Assembly: GCA_022822275.1 (NCBI GenBank)
Contig: JAJEBZ010000196.1
Coordinates: 1 to 40,611 of the forward strand
Reading direction: 5' to 3'
DNA: 40,611 bases
From: Candidatus Poribacteria bacterium
Lineage (GTDB): Bacteria; Poribacteria; WGA-4E; WGA-3G
Under the pieces are notes generated by a model. The model saw only the letters and a list, made by a program, of their open reading frames with translations. It was not told the origin of the DNA and searched no databases. The first letter of the stretch is position 1. Each line of letters begins with the position of its first letter. Positions 25,003 to 33,430 of this stretch are shown in pieces. Made by a program: the position numbers and the translations under genes.

Positions 25003-25883
25003 GAGGTATTATGAAGAAATTAAATAAAATGCAAATTCAAGACTTTAACGAATGCGGTTATCTCCTCATTGAAGATGCACTTGCTCCAGAAGATTTGAAA
25101 CCACTCATCACTGAATTTGAAGCGATTGTAGACGAAGGTGCAGCGCAGCTCTATGCGGATGGTGAAATTGACTCCGAATTCAAATCAGAAGGTTTTGACA
25201 CACGATTAGCAAAAATTACTGAACAATCTAATGCCGTTTTCCAAAACGTGTTTAGTGGTGTACACACCGGACCGGCACTCTTTGATCTCCTTGTAAATCC
25301 AAAACTGCTTGACATTGCAGAGACACTTGTTGGGCCCGAGATTATGTGTCACCCCGCTTACCGTGTCAGACCAAAATTACCTGAACATGAACGAACACTT
25401 GTCCCATGGCACCAAGATGCCGGATATATGGAACCAAAATGTGATTCAGTTCTGCAACTTACAATCTGGATTCCGTTAATTGATGCCACCGTTGAAAACG
25501 GTTGTCTTGAAGTTATTCCACACGCACATCGTGACGGTGTGTTCCAACATCGTCACTCAGAACGTTTTTATCTTGAAATTCCTGACGATAAATTACCCGA
25601 TGTGAATCCTGTTGTCGTTCCCGTAAAGTTTGGAAGTGTCTTATTGCTTACCAATCTAACTCCCCACCGATCCATCCCTAATGTCAGCAATCAGGTGCGA
25701 TGGAGCGTTGATTCACGCTATCAAGACGCTGCACAACCAACAGGTTATCAACCGGAAGCTGGCTTTCTCGCAAGAAGTAAACTGAAACCTGATGCAGTCG
25801 TTACCACCCCTGAGGAGTTTAAGCAGATTCGCGACCAGCACCAACCCGGACCTGGTCCAAATCGGTGGGCAAAAAACGATTAA
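24999..25883 (+). CDS. Phytanoyl-CoA dioxygenase (PhyH) family protein
   Basis: A 294-residue Fe(II)/2-oxoglutarate oxygenase. Iron ligands are H138-Q-D140 (VPWHQDAGY) and H223 (LTPHRSIPN), and R234 (NQVRWSVDSR) fits 2-oxoglutarate binding. CLEVIPHAHRDG (169-180) replaces the usual PGSHKG. The C-terminal RSKLKPDAVVTTPEEF tail occurs in a PhyH subgroup related to natural-product or lipid hydroxylases. The first ATG overlaps the VOC stop; a second ATG at 25011 has GAGG just before it and may be the real start. It is the last gene of the MBL-VOC-PhyH run. Confidence 0.92.
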   Translation: MRGIMKKLNKMQIQDFNECGYLLIEDALAPEDLKPLITEFEAIVDEGAAQLYADGEIDSEFKSEGFDTRLAKITEQSNAVFQNVFSGVHTGPALFDLLVNPKLLDIAETLVGPEIMCHPAYRVRPKLPEHERTLVPWHQDAGYMEPKCDSVLQLTIWIPLIDATVENGCLEVIPHAHRDGVFQHRHSERFYLEIPDDKLPDVNPVVVPVKFGSVLLLTNLTPHRSIPNVSNQVRWSVDSRYQDAAQPTGYQPEAGFLARSKLKPDAVVTTPEEFKQIRDQHQPGPGPNRWAKND

Positions 25884-25938
25884 GGTGATATATAAACCAC
25901 CCTCAATTAGTTTGCGTATAATGGATAACAACATGCAT

Positions 25939-25962
25939 CGTAGGAATCTATGCAATCCTACG
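25939..25962. repeat. Small inverted repeat between PhyH and STAS genes
   Basis: CGTAGGA (25939-25945) pairs with TCCTACG (25956-25962) around a 10-nt loop. No T-run follows. A TATAAT hexamer at 25917-25922 lies just upstream, so the hairpin would fall in the leader of the STAS transcript if that promoter is real. Confidence 0.4.
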
Positions 25963-26077
25963 TAACTTAGAGTTATTAAAGTCCGTAATGCATTTAATGT
26001 TGAACTATTTATTCACATCGTCAGTCAAAAGTAAAAATCAAAAAACACAAAACAGATAGATAAAAAAGGAGAAAATC

Positions 26078-26419
26078 ATGAAAACCCAAGTTCGCGAAAA
26101 AAATGGTATCACGATTTTAGAACCTGTTGGAAAAATAATAGGCACCTCTGCAGCAAAATTCAAACAGACAATCTCTCCACTGATCAATGCTTCAAATAAA
26201 CCGCGTATTCTCATCAATTTTGAAGGTGTTGATAAGATGGACAGTTCGGGACTCGCTATCCTTATCGGCGTGTATGTAGAAGCAACACAAAAACAGGGGC
26301 GGATAGGGATCATCCATGTTGACAAAAATATCAAAAACCTGATTGTTATTAGCAAACTTGTTAGACACTTTGAACATTTCAACACTGAGGAAGCTGCTCT
26401 CTCAGCATTGTCAGATTAA
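26078..26419 (+). CDS. STAS-domain anti-sigma-factor antagonist
   Basis: A 113-residue single STAS domain. It starts VREKNGITILEPVGKI, and the phosphorylation motif DSSGLAILIG (55-64) holds the serine that a partner kinase would modify. Unphosphorylated antagonists of this type bind an anti-sigma kinase and free its sigma factor, or act in a partner-switch that controls secretion, biofilm or stress genes. No kinase, phosphatase or sigma gene is adjacent. GGAG is 6 nt before the ATG. A strong intrinsic terminator follows 20 bp after the stop, so it ends a transcript. Confidence 0.95.
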   Translation: MKTQVREKNGITILEPVGKIIGTSAAKFKQTISPLINASNKPRILINFEGVDKMDSSGLAILIGVYVEATQKQGRIGIIHVDKNIKNLIVISKLVRHFEHFNTEEAALSALSD

Positions 26420-26438
26420 TTGAACATACCTATTTGGA

Positions 26439-26483
26439 TTTGGAGCGTTCATAGTTTTGCTATGTGACGCTCCAAACGCTTTT
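26439..26483 (+). terminator. Intrinsic terminator after the STAS gene
   Basis: TTTGGAGCGT (26439-26448) pairs perfectly with ACGCTCCAAA (26467-26476). Inside, CATAG (26450-26454) pairs with CTATG (26460-26464). CGCTTTT follows on the plus strand. Confidence 0.85.
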
Positions 26484-26638
26484 AGATTCAACATATTTCA
26501 TTTGTATGTGTCGCTAATCCACATAATTATCCCACCGAACTTTTCCTCTAAAACTATATCTACTGTCTATCTCATAAATCGTTAAGCTGCAAGGCACAAT
26601 CTAAATGAAGATTAAATAATTAATTCGGTATTTTTCTT

Positions 26639-26791
26639 AGTCCCGTAGGGACGCTATGTTTATAGAAAAACGTTATCAACTCCCTCTTGAGTTCCGTAGG
26701 AACGGCATAGAAGACTTAACATATCGTCCCTACGGGACTAAAGAATTGGAGGGGTACTCATTTTCTATAAACATAGCGTCCCTACGGGACT
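26639..26791. repeat. Cluster of four GTCCC-TACGGGAC palindromes with a perfect 31-bp inverted repeat
   Basis: A 31-bp arm (26639-26669, starting AGTCCCGTAGGGACGC) is repeated perfectly in reverse at 26761-26791, 91 bp apart. Between them are two more units: AGTTCCGTAGGAACGGCATA at 26690-26709 and ATATCGTCCCTACGGGACT at 26721-26739. Each unit is itself a palindrome, so the cluster resembles a REP/BIME array. No transposase gene is in the window. Confidence 0.8.
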
Positions 26792-26826
26792 GAAGGGTAT
26801 GCTTAATATTAAAAGTATTTCCTTAT

Positions 26827-26986
26827 ATTGACACTTATGGGGTTCTGTGCCCCGTCGTAACTGATGAATTGAGAGAGTGTGGGACATAGGCCCCGGCGAA
26901 TGCCATAAAGCATTCATACCGTTGATTCCTTGATTTCGCATTACAATGGAGAATGGAGTAGTTTGTGCAAAAACTTTACACACCCC
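26827..26986. repeat. Composite dispersed repeat sharing blocks with 5.3 kb and 35.8 kb
   Basis: It opens with ATTGACACTTATGGGG, then a GGGG-CCCC hairpin, as at 35817. In the middle is GAATGCCATAAAGCATTC (26898-26915) followed by TACCGTTGATT, as near 5470-5500. It ends with CAAAAACTTTACACACCCC (26968-26986), the inverse of the left end of the 5.3-kb element. It fills the second half of the gene-free stretch 26420-27131. Confidence 0.6.
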
Positions 26987-27034
26987 TGTCTTTGGTTCTT
27001 TTTTTAGAAATGTGACAAAATATTCTGGATAATG

Positions 27035-27043
27035 TGATATAAT
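27035..27043 (+). promoter_or_regulatory. Extended -10 promoter candidate for the CoiA-like gene
   Basis: TGATATAAT has a consensus TATAAT (27038-27043) with the extended TG. No good -35 is seen at 17 bp; GTGACA at 27012 is 20 bp away. It would give a leader of about 80 nt. Confidence 0.4.
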
Positions 27044-27131
27044 GTGGTAGTCGTGGAGTTTTTACGTTAATCATGTTTATGTGAAGCGCGGTAAGTAAAA
27101 TTATATTGTCTATTTTCCCGACAAGAATGTT

Positions 27132-28106
27132 ATGCCCATGTTAAAAAAACAAAAACTAAAAGTTCCGTTTGCCTATGATGGTGAAAAAGGGTTATGCGCC
27201 CCGCAGACAGCAGAAAAGGGAAAACAGTATTTTTGTCCTGCCTGTGAAGATACTGTAATTCTCAAAAAGGGTGAAATCAAAACAGCTCATTTTGCCCACA
27301 AGGTGAGTGAAACCTGCAATCAAGAAACAATCATCCACAAGATTGCTAAACAGCGAATTGTTGATGTTATTTGTGAATGGAAAAGGGGTAGAATTAATGC
27401 CCCTATATTCAAAAGACAATGTAAAATTTGCTCTGAACTTACTGATCAACCCATGCCAGATAAAGTTGAACGGGCTGTCTTAGAATACAAGGTCACCAAT
27501 GGTTTTATTGTAGATGTTGCTTTAATAGTTGCTAACGAACCTGCTGCTGCCATAGAAATCAGAGTCAGTCATGCGGTTGATGAAAATAAGGCAAGATTAT
27601 TACCGATTCCATTTATAGAGGTAGATGGACAAGCGGTCATAGAAAATCCAACTATCTTTGAGCCAGTTAGGGACTGTTTCAAGGAATTTACTTGCAAAAG
27701 ATGCAAGCAAACTATCAAACAATTTGGTGTCAAAGTTAACAAAATTGCAAAACAAACTAATGTTGACCTGCCTGACCGGTACTATCGATATGGATTTTGG
27801 GAATGCTGGAAGTGCAAACGCGAAATTATTTTATTTGCTTGGCCCAAAACTTCTGATTGGGACAAATCAGCACCGAAAGTAAAACCGATACCTCGAACGA
27901 TTCAGTATCGTTATTCTAAAACCGTTGCTGGCAGGTATTGGGTTAACACCTGTCCATACTGCAAATCCATCCAAGGAGATTGGTTTCTTTTTGCTTACCC
28001 TGGTCCATTTTTCGGGGTTCGCTGTAAAGAAGATTCGCAAGATGCGTATAATAAGGATATGCAAGATATTGTTGTTAGCTACGCAGAATACAAAAGTGAG
28101 TTATAG
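27132..28106 (+). CDS. CoiA-like competence/nuclease family protein with zinc motifs
   Basis: A 324-residue protein. Residues 1-65 follow the CoiA N-terminal pattern: YFCPACEDTVILKKGEIKTAHFAH, a C-x2-C with downstream H-x2-H. Then the nuclease core has IIHKIAKQRI (the conserved H-x2-AK helix) and IVDVALIVANEPAAAIEIRVSH, where D and E-x-R fit a divergent PD-(D/E)XK site. A CKICSEL pair sits inside. The C-terminal third has three more Cys pairs (CKRCKQ, CWKCKRE, CPYCKSI), likely zinc ribbons. CoiA promotes recombination of incoming single strands in competent bacteria, but many distant homologues lie outside competence loci. No com genes are nearby. A second ATG lies two codons in. Confidence 0.78.
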   Translation: MPMLKKQKLKVPFAYDGEKGLCAPQTAEKGKQYFCPACEDTVILKKGEIKTAHFAHKVSETCNQETIIHKIAKQRIVDVICEWKRGRINAPIFKRQCKICSELTDQPMPDKVERAVLEYKVTNGFIVDVALIVANEPAAAIEIRVSHAVDENKARLLPIPFIEVDGQAVIENPTIFEPVRDCFKEFTCKRCKQTIKQFGVKVNKIAKQTNVDLPDRYYRYGFWECWKCKREIILFAWPKTSDWDKSAPKVKPIPRTIQYRYSKTVAGRYWVNTCPYCKSIQGDWFLFAYPGPFFGVRCKEDSQDAYNKDMQDIVVSYAEYKSEL

Positions 28107-28229
28107 ACAGTGTAAGTTTCTATTTTTTACAAAAACCCGATTCTCTGTTTTGAGAGGAGTTGGTGAATGCACAAGAGTAGAAATGACATGAAAGTCTTCT
28201 ATCAATAGTGCTGCAGAAAGGAAGTGAGC

Positions 28230-29423
28230 ATGCAATCCCGCCCAAAAATCGCCGCAATTGCAACAATATACCACAAATACTCACATGCCCAGCACATCGT
28301 TGATCGGTTCTTGGAAGGATACGGGTGGAATAGCAGACACCATTATCCACCGATGGACCTTGTCTCACTCTACGTTGAACAGGTTAAGGACAACGACCTG
28401 AGTAAAGATAGGTTAGAACGATTTCCAACAATGAAAGGATACCCGACAATTGCGGAAACGTTGACACTTGGCGGTGATAACCTGGCGGTTGACGGTGTTT
28501 TGCTCATCGGAGAACATGGTGATTATCCAAGCAATGAAAAAGGACAACGTCTCTATCCGCGCTATGAACACTTTATGCAGATGATTGAGGTTTTTGAACG
28601 AAGTAGACGCGGTGTTCCTGTATTCATTGATAAGCATCTTTCATGGAATTGGGAGTGGGCACGTGAGATGTACGACATTTCTCAAAATATGGATTTTGCC
28701 TTTATGGCAGGGTCATCATTGCCTGTTACGTGGCGTACTCCCTCTATTGACATGCCACTCGATGTTCCTGTCTCTGAAGCAGTTTGTGTCGGCTATGGTG
28801 GTGTGGATAGTTACGATTTCCACGCATTAGAAACTCTGCAATGTATGGTAGAACGGCGTGAAGGTGGGGAAAGTGGCGTGAAATGGCTGCAAGCATATCG
28901 CGGTGATGCATTTTGGAAAGCACACCAGGCTGAACTGTGGTCGCATGAACTTTTTGAATCCGCGCTCTGCCGGAGTCATACACTGACACCATCTCGTCAA
29001 GGATTTAACAATCCGTTTCCCACGCTTGACGAAATGAAGGAGATTGTGAAAAACCCAATTGCGTATCACTACGAACATCAGGACGGGCTTAAGTCTACCA
29101 TGATTCTAATGAGCGGATTAGTGCAGGATTTCAACTTTGCTGCCTATGTGGGAACAGAGAACAAAGTTCTATCAACACAGATGTATCTCCCAATGCCACC
29201 CGCGCGGACAACTTTAGCAAACTTCTTCTCACCGTTGGTCAACAATATTGAGCAAATGTTCTTGACTGGAAAGGCAACCTATCCGGTGGAACGCACACTC
29301 TTGACAACAGGACTTGTTGCGGCAGGTGTTGATAGTCTTTATACTGACGGCTCAAAGCAAGATACTCCACATTTGGACATTACCTATCAACCTACTGAAG
29401 AATCAACCTTCTGGAGGACATAA
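28230..29423 (+). CDS. Protein of unknown function, paralogue of the next gene
   Basis: I recognise a recurring uncharacterised family but no named domain. The ATG at 28230 has AAAGGAAG just upstream and is preferred over a GTG two codons earlier. The 397-residue product starts KIAAIATIYHKYSHAQHIVDRF. Its conserved blocks are VDGVLLIGEHGDYP, LYPRYEHF, PVFIDKHLSW, FMAGSSLPVTWR and FHALETLQCMVERREGG. The repeated His, Asp and Glu in GEHGDYP and DKHLS look like metal- or substrate-binding loops. There is no signal peptide. The N-terminal beta-strand with a Gly-rich turn could begin a Rossmann-type domain, but it lacks GxGxxG. The next gene begins 4 bp after its stop. Confidence 0.85.
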   Translation: MQSRPKIAAIATIYHKYSHAQHIVDRFLEGYGWNSRHHYPPMDLVSLYVEQVKDNDLSKDRLERFPTMKGYPTIAETLTLGGDNLAVDGVLLIGEHGDYPSNEKGQRLYPRYEHFMQMIEVFERSRRGVPVFIDKHLSWNWEWAREMYDISQNMDFAFMAGSSLPVTWRTPSIDMPLDVPVSEAVCVGYGGVDSYDFHALETLQCMVERREGGESGVKWLQAYRGDAFWKAHQAELWSHELFESALCRSHTLTPSRQGFNNPFPTLDEMKEIVKNPIAYHYEHQDGLKSTMILMSGLVQDFNFAAYVGTENKVLSTQMYLPMPPARTTLANFFSPLVNNIEQMFLTGKATYPVERTLLTTGLVAAGVDSLYTDGSKQDTPHLDITYQPTEESTFWRT

Positions 29424-29427
29424 GGAT

Positions 29428-30603
29428 ATGAAACGAATTGCAGTTATCACCACAATCTATCGTTACCTGTCACATGCCCAACATTTCACAGACAGATTCC
29501 TTGTCGGGTACCCGAAAGAGGGCAGATGGCATCACCCCAATATGAAAGTCGTCTCTCTCTATGTTGATCAGAAGCCAGAAGGAGACCAAAGTTCTGACCG
29601 TGCCAGAGAATTCGGGTTTTCGGTTTATCCTACTATTGCCGAAGCACTCAGATGTAGTGAGGGTAAACTTGCAGTGGATGCAGTTCTACTGATTGGCGAA
29701 CACGGTGATTATCCGCAAAATGAATTGAACCAGATTTTGTATCCCCGCTACGAGTTTTTCAAGGAGTGCGTTAAAGTGTTTGGAGAGGATGGTCGTGCTG
29801 TACCTATCTTCAATGACAAACACCTTTCCTACAGTTTTGAAAAAGCAAAGAAGATGGTAGATGATGCATATCGTCTCAGTTTTGGGTTGCTTGCAGGTTC
29901 GTCGCTGCCTGTCACTTGGCGTTTACCTGATATTGAATTATCCTTAGAGTGTGACATAGAAGACGCGCTCATGGTAGGTGTTGGGGGTTCAGATCCGATG
30001 GACTACCATGCCTTAGAGGCGATGCAGTGTATGGTTGAACGCAGAAAAGGTGGTGAAACTGGGGTTGCCGCTGTCCAACTGATTGATGGTGAAAGAGTCT
30101 GGCAAGCAGGTGAAGATGGACGTTGGTCTACGGAATTGTTGGAAGCAGCACTTTCCCGAAGTGATACACCGTGCGGGTTAACTGAGAAAGACGGTAGAAC
30201 ACAAGATATGATTAGAAATGGGGAACTACAAAAACTCGTGCAGAACCCATCTGCCTATTTTATTGAATATAACGATGGATTCAAAGCAACACTTCTGATG
30301 CTAAACGGTGCAATAAAGGATTATTGCTTTGCAGCAAAACTACAAGGTGAATCGGTACCCGTATCAACACAATTCTTCCTAACACCGACTCCGAACGTCA
30401 CCTATTCTGCATGTCTCATAGCAAAGATTGAAGAACTCTTTGAAACAGGTGCCGCACCGTATCCAGCAGAAAGAACATTATTAGTCAGTGGTGCATTAGA
30501 GAGTTGTCTTATCTCACGGCATCAAGGAAGCAAACGTATTGAAACACCCCATCTCAATGTCACATACCAAGCACCAACTAAATCGCAGCATGCAAGATGT
30601 TAA
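29428..30603 (+). CDS. Protein of unknown function, tandem paralogue of the previous gene
   Basis: The start is set at the ATG at 29428, with GGAGG 12 nt and AAGGA a few nt upstream; the longer frame overlaps the preceding gene. The 391-residue product repeats the blocks of its neighbour in the same order: AVITTIYRYLSHAQHFTDRF, VDAVLLIGEHGDYP, LYPRYEFF, PIFNDKHLSY, LLAGSSLPVTWR and YHALEAMQCMVERRKGG. Between blocks the two have drifted a good deal, so the duplication is old. The arrangement suggests two subunits or two substrate variants of one activity. No function can be assigned. Confidence 0.85.
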   Translation: MKRIAVITTIYRYLSHAQHFTDRFLVGYPKEGRWHHPNMKVVSLYVDQKPEGDQSSDRAREFGFSVYPTIAEALRCSEGKLAVDAVLLIGEHGDYPQNELNQILYPRYEFFKECVKVFGEDGRAVPIFNDKHLSYSFEKAKKMVDDAYRLSFGLLAGSSLPVTWRLPDIELSLECDIEDALMVGVGGSDPMDYHALEAMQCMVERRKGGETGVAAVQLIDGERVWQAGEDGRWSTELLEAALSRSDTPCGLTEKDGRTQDMIRNGELQKLVQNPSAYFIEYNDGFKATLLMLNGAIKDYCFAAKLQGESVPVSTQFFLTPTPNVTYSACLIAKIEELFETGAAPYPAERTLLVSGALESCLISRHQGSKRIETPHLNVTYQAPTKSQHARC

Positions 30604-30657
30604 CACACTCTATATCATTTTTCTCTATCTTAATACACCCTTCTATTTGTTTCTCTC

Positions 30658-30686
30658 TTGAAATCTATCATAAATTGTAGTATAAT
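30658..30686 (+). promoter_or_regulatory. Near-consensus sigma70 promoter for the ferredoxin-fusion gene
   Basis: TTGAAA (30658-30663) and TATAAT (30681-30686) are exactly 17 bp apart. Initiation near 30693 would leave a 30-nt leader containing AGGAG (30706-30711 region) ahead of the ATG at 30723. Confidence 0.75.
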
Positions 30687-30722
30687 AATATCAGGTGGAA
30701 TTTTATAGGAGACTTCATTACT

Positions 30723-32012
30723 ATGGCATATATTATTTGTGAACCTTGTGTAGATGTAATGGACACGGCATGTGTGGATGTCTGTCCCGTGAATTGCATA
30801 CACACTGTTGATGGTGAAAACCAGCTCTACATTGACCCAAACGTGTGTATTGATTGTGCTGCGTGTGTTGACGTATGTCCAGTTACAGCAATCTTTATGG
30901 AAAGCGAAGTTCCAAGTGAATGGAATTCTTATATAGATATAAATAGTAAGTTCTTTGAAACCTTTGAATATCCTGAAGATGCTGGTAGTGATGACGAAGC
31001 AGGAAAATCAAAGAAGAAAGAACAGGGTATTCCCGAAGAATATGTGCAGCTGCCAGATGCTATCGGTTCAACACTACGCACACCTTTCAATTTGCTTGCC
31101 ATGCTTGGACAGCCATTTCTTGGTGCATTCTCTGCCAAGTTTAAGTCAGAATTAGAAAATATGGCTGGAAACTCCATCGTCTTCAGTGCTGCTGTTTCAA
31201 CTGGAATCAACAGTCTAATCAATTTGATCTTATATCCTTTGGTGCTATTCTTCATTGGAGTATATCAGGGGGGCGGGAGTTTTTTCTCATCACAAGGCAA
31301 TCTCATGATCTTTTTAGGGATATTGATTGCTATTGCTGAAGGAATTTTCCGTTTTAGAGACGAACTCGCAACAACACCTGACGCAGAACGATCCCGCTAC
31401 GGTGCCTCGTTCTATGGATGGTTCCCTTCACTCATTGCAACGCCGTTGCTAAAAGGTTTGCGTCCAGCACTTGTAAATGACACAACGTCCATTCGCACAA
31501 CAATGCCCGGAGCTGTTCAAACTGAAGGTGAACTATACACAGATGATATAAAGGAACGATACCGCCGCTATGGTATGGTTAATCGTATTTTTGAAGATAC
31601 CGATTACTATAGGATTGAGATTGAATTTCCACGTTGGGTCCCCAATTCCTCTGCTAAAGCCACGTATGATCTGCCTGATAGAATGCCACACTATGATTAC
31701 GAAATCTCATTAAGTTCACCTTATACGCCAGAGGCCTCCGAACCTCCAACGAGTCAATTGACAGTCCAAACGCAGCTACCGCGTGATCCCAAGAAACCAC
31801 AGGAATTCGCTGATCCGAGGTTTGAGAAGGTGGTCGGACGCACCAGCTCTTTTCCTGATGGTTTCAGAAATATTTTCGCTATCCCCGGTCAACCTGAAGA
31901 CTTCTACACAAAATACCAGAATAGGTTGCTTGAAATCGTCGTCCCAAAAACAGGCACTTATGACGAACTCGGGTTAGAACAACCTGTGCACTATGCAAAA
32001 CTCAAGGGATAG
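30723..32012 (+). CDS. 7Fe-type ferredoxin fused to a membrane domain and a C-terminal beta domain
   Basis: A 429-residue protein. Residues 1-58 are a complete FdxA-like ferredoxin: C6, C9, C17, C21 and C25 in CVDVCPVNCI and its approach, then C42, C45, C48 and C52 in CIDCAACVDVCPVTAI. That fits a 3Fe-4S plus a 4Fe-4S cluster. An acidic and Lys-rich linker (84-101) leads to two hydrophobic segments (about 151-181 and 193-211). The last 150 residues read like a small beta-sandwich (YYRIEIEFPRWVP, YDYEISLSSPY, RLLEIVVPKTGTY). Ferredoxins of this type are normally free proteins of about 100 residues. A dedicated sigma70 promoter lies upstream. bioA starts inside its last codons (20-nt overlap). 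Confidence 0.88.
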   Translation: MAYIICEPCVDVMDTACVDVCPVNCIHTVDGENQLYIDPNVCIDCAACVDVCPVTAIFMESEVPSEWNSYIDINSKFFETFEYPEDAGSDDEAGKSKKKEQGIPEEYVQLPDAIGSTLRTPFNLLAMLGQPFLGAFSAKFKSELENMAGNSIVFSAAVSTGINSLINLILYPLVLFFIGVYQGGGSFFSSQGNLMIFLGILIAIAEGIFRFRDELATTPDAERSRYGASFYGWFPSLIATPLLKGLRPALVNDTTSIRTTMPGAVQTEGELYTDDIKERYRRYGMVNRIFEDTDYYRIEIEFPRWVPNSSAKATYDLPDRMPHYDYEISLSSPYTPEASEPPTSQLTVQTQLPRDPKKPQEFADPRFEKVVGRTSSFPDGFRNIFAIPGQPEDFYTKYQNRLLEIVVPKTGTYDELGLEQPVHYAKLKG

Positions 32013-33330
32013 AGAAACCCTAACAACTTGGGATAAAGATTACCTCTGGCATCCTTTCACACAGATGCAGGATTGGTTAGCAGAAGAACCTGTTATTATT
32101 GAACGGGGCGAAGGGATTTATCTGATTGATATTGACGGAAACCGATATATTGATGGGATTGCATCCATGTGGACCAATGTGCATGGACATAATCATCCCG
32201 ATTTAAATGCCGCCCTAAAAGACCAACTTCAGCAAATTGCACATTCCACGCTCCTTGGTTACAGCAACATTCCCGCCATAAAACTTGCTAAGAAACTGGT
32301 TGAAATTACCCCCGCAGGTCTCAACAAAGTCTTTTATTCCGATAACGGTTCAACAGCTGTTGAAGTTGCCCTGAAAATGGCGTATCAGTATTGGCAACAT
32401 AAAGGGCAACCGCAACGAAAACTGTTTATCCACTTTGATAAGTCCTACCACGGAGATACGGTAGGGGCAATGAGCGTAGGGGGTATTGATACCTTTCATG
32501 CAACATACAATTCTCTGCTATTTAAAAGTGTATGTCTGTCCCGACCAAAACCTGACAAAACCGATAATTCATCACAATGGATTGATGCGGTAGAACGGGT
32601 TATACTTGATCATCCCGAGCAGATTGCTGGCATCATTGTTGAACCACTTATACAAGGTGCAGGTGGAATGATAATCGCTCCAAATGGATTTTTGAAACAA
32701 CTTGAGACATTAACCAAAAATAAGGAAATTCTGTTGATTGTTGATGAAGTGATGACCGGTATTGGACGAACAGGGAAAATGTGGGCATGCGAACATGAAG
32801 ATGTTTCGCCCGATCTCTTGTGTACTGCGAAAGGACTGGCAGCTGGATACCTACCACTCGCAGCAACGTTAACCACAGATGAAATATATAATGCTTTTCT
32901 TGGCGAATATCGCGAACTGAAAACCTTTTTTCACGGGCACACTTACACGGGCAACCCATTAGCTTGTGTTGTTGCCTTAGAAAACATTGCTATTTTTGAA
33001 CGTGAAAATCTTATTGACCAATTACAACCAAAAATTGCACATTTCAACCAACGACTTCAGGAATTTTATCAACTACCACATGTTGGGGATGTAAGGGGGT
33101 GTGGTATGGCTGCAGGTATAGAACTAATGGAGAACACAGACACCAAAACACCTTTTCCTTATGAAGACAAGATAGGAATTCAGGTTTGTAATGATGCATT
33201 AAAACAAGGTGTAATCCTTCGTCCTCTTGTCAATACGATCGTACTCATGCCACCTTTGCAGATTACAATATCAGAATTAGACATGCTTATTGATATTACC
33301 TACCAAGCCATTTCTGATGTAACACAGTAA
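31993..33330 (+). CDS. bioA: Adenosylmethionine-8-amino-7-oxononanoate aminotransferase (biotin synthesis)
   Basis: A 445-residue fold-type I aminotransferase that turns 7-keto-8-aminopelargonate into 7,8-diaminopelargonate with S-adenosylmethionine as amino donor. WHPFTQMQDW (19-28) is the BioA N-terminal signature that other class III aminotransferases lack. D251 (LIVDEVMTGIGRTG) and the PLP lysine K280 (CTAKGLAAGYLP) are present, as is YHGDTVGAMSVGG. The ATG overlaps the end of the ferredoxin-fusion gene by 20 nt and has no strong ribosome site, so it relies on coupling. No other biotin gene is in the window. BioA converges on a WD40 gene 100 bp away. Confidence 0.95.
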   Translation: MQNSRDRETLTTWDKDYLWHPFTQMQDWLAEEPVIIERGEGIYLIDIDGNRYIDGIASMWTNVHGHNHPDLNAALKDQLQQIAHSTLLGYSNIPAIKLAKKLVEITPAGLNKVFYSDNGSTAVEVALKMAYQYWQHKGQPQRKLFIHFDKSYHGDTVGAMSVGGIDTFHATYNSLLFKSVCLSRPKPDKTDNSSQWIDAVERVILDHPEQIAGIIVEPLIQGAGGMIIAPNGFLKQLETLTKNKEILLIVDEVMTGIGRTGKMWACEHEDVSPDLLCTAKGLAAGYLPLAATLTTDEIYNAFLGEYRELKTFFHGHTYTGNPLACVVALENIAIFERENLIDQLQPKIAHFNQRLQEFYQLPHVGDVRGCGMAAGIELMENTDTKTPFPYEDKIGIQVCNDALKQGVILRPLVNTIVLMPPLQITISELDMLIDITYQAISDVTQ

Positions 33331-33430
33331 AAAGGACGTGGTAATTCTCACCACATAAGTGTGAATTTAGACACCAATTTCTGTACGTTCTGCCGGTTTG
33401 TCCGATGACTCAAATTCTACGATTCTAACA

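Noticed and set aside
26639-26791. CRISPR or rRNA-type structure in the palindrome cluster
   Set aside because: Units alternate in orientation and spacing is uneven, which fits REP-like repeats and not a CRISPR array.
33340-33362. GTGGT/ACCAC hairpin between bioA and the WD40 gene as a terminator
   Set aside because: The stem is only 5 bp and no T-run follows on either strand.
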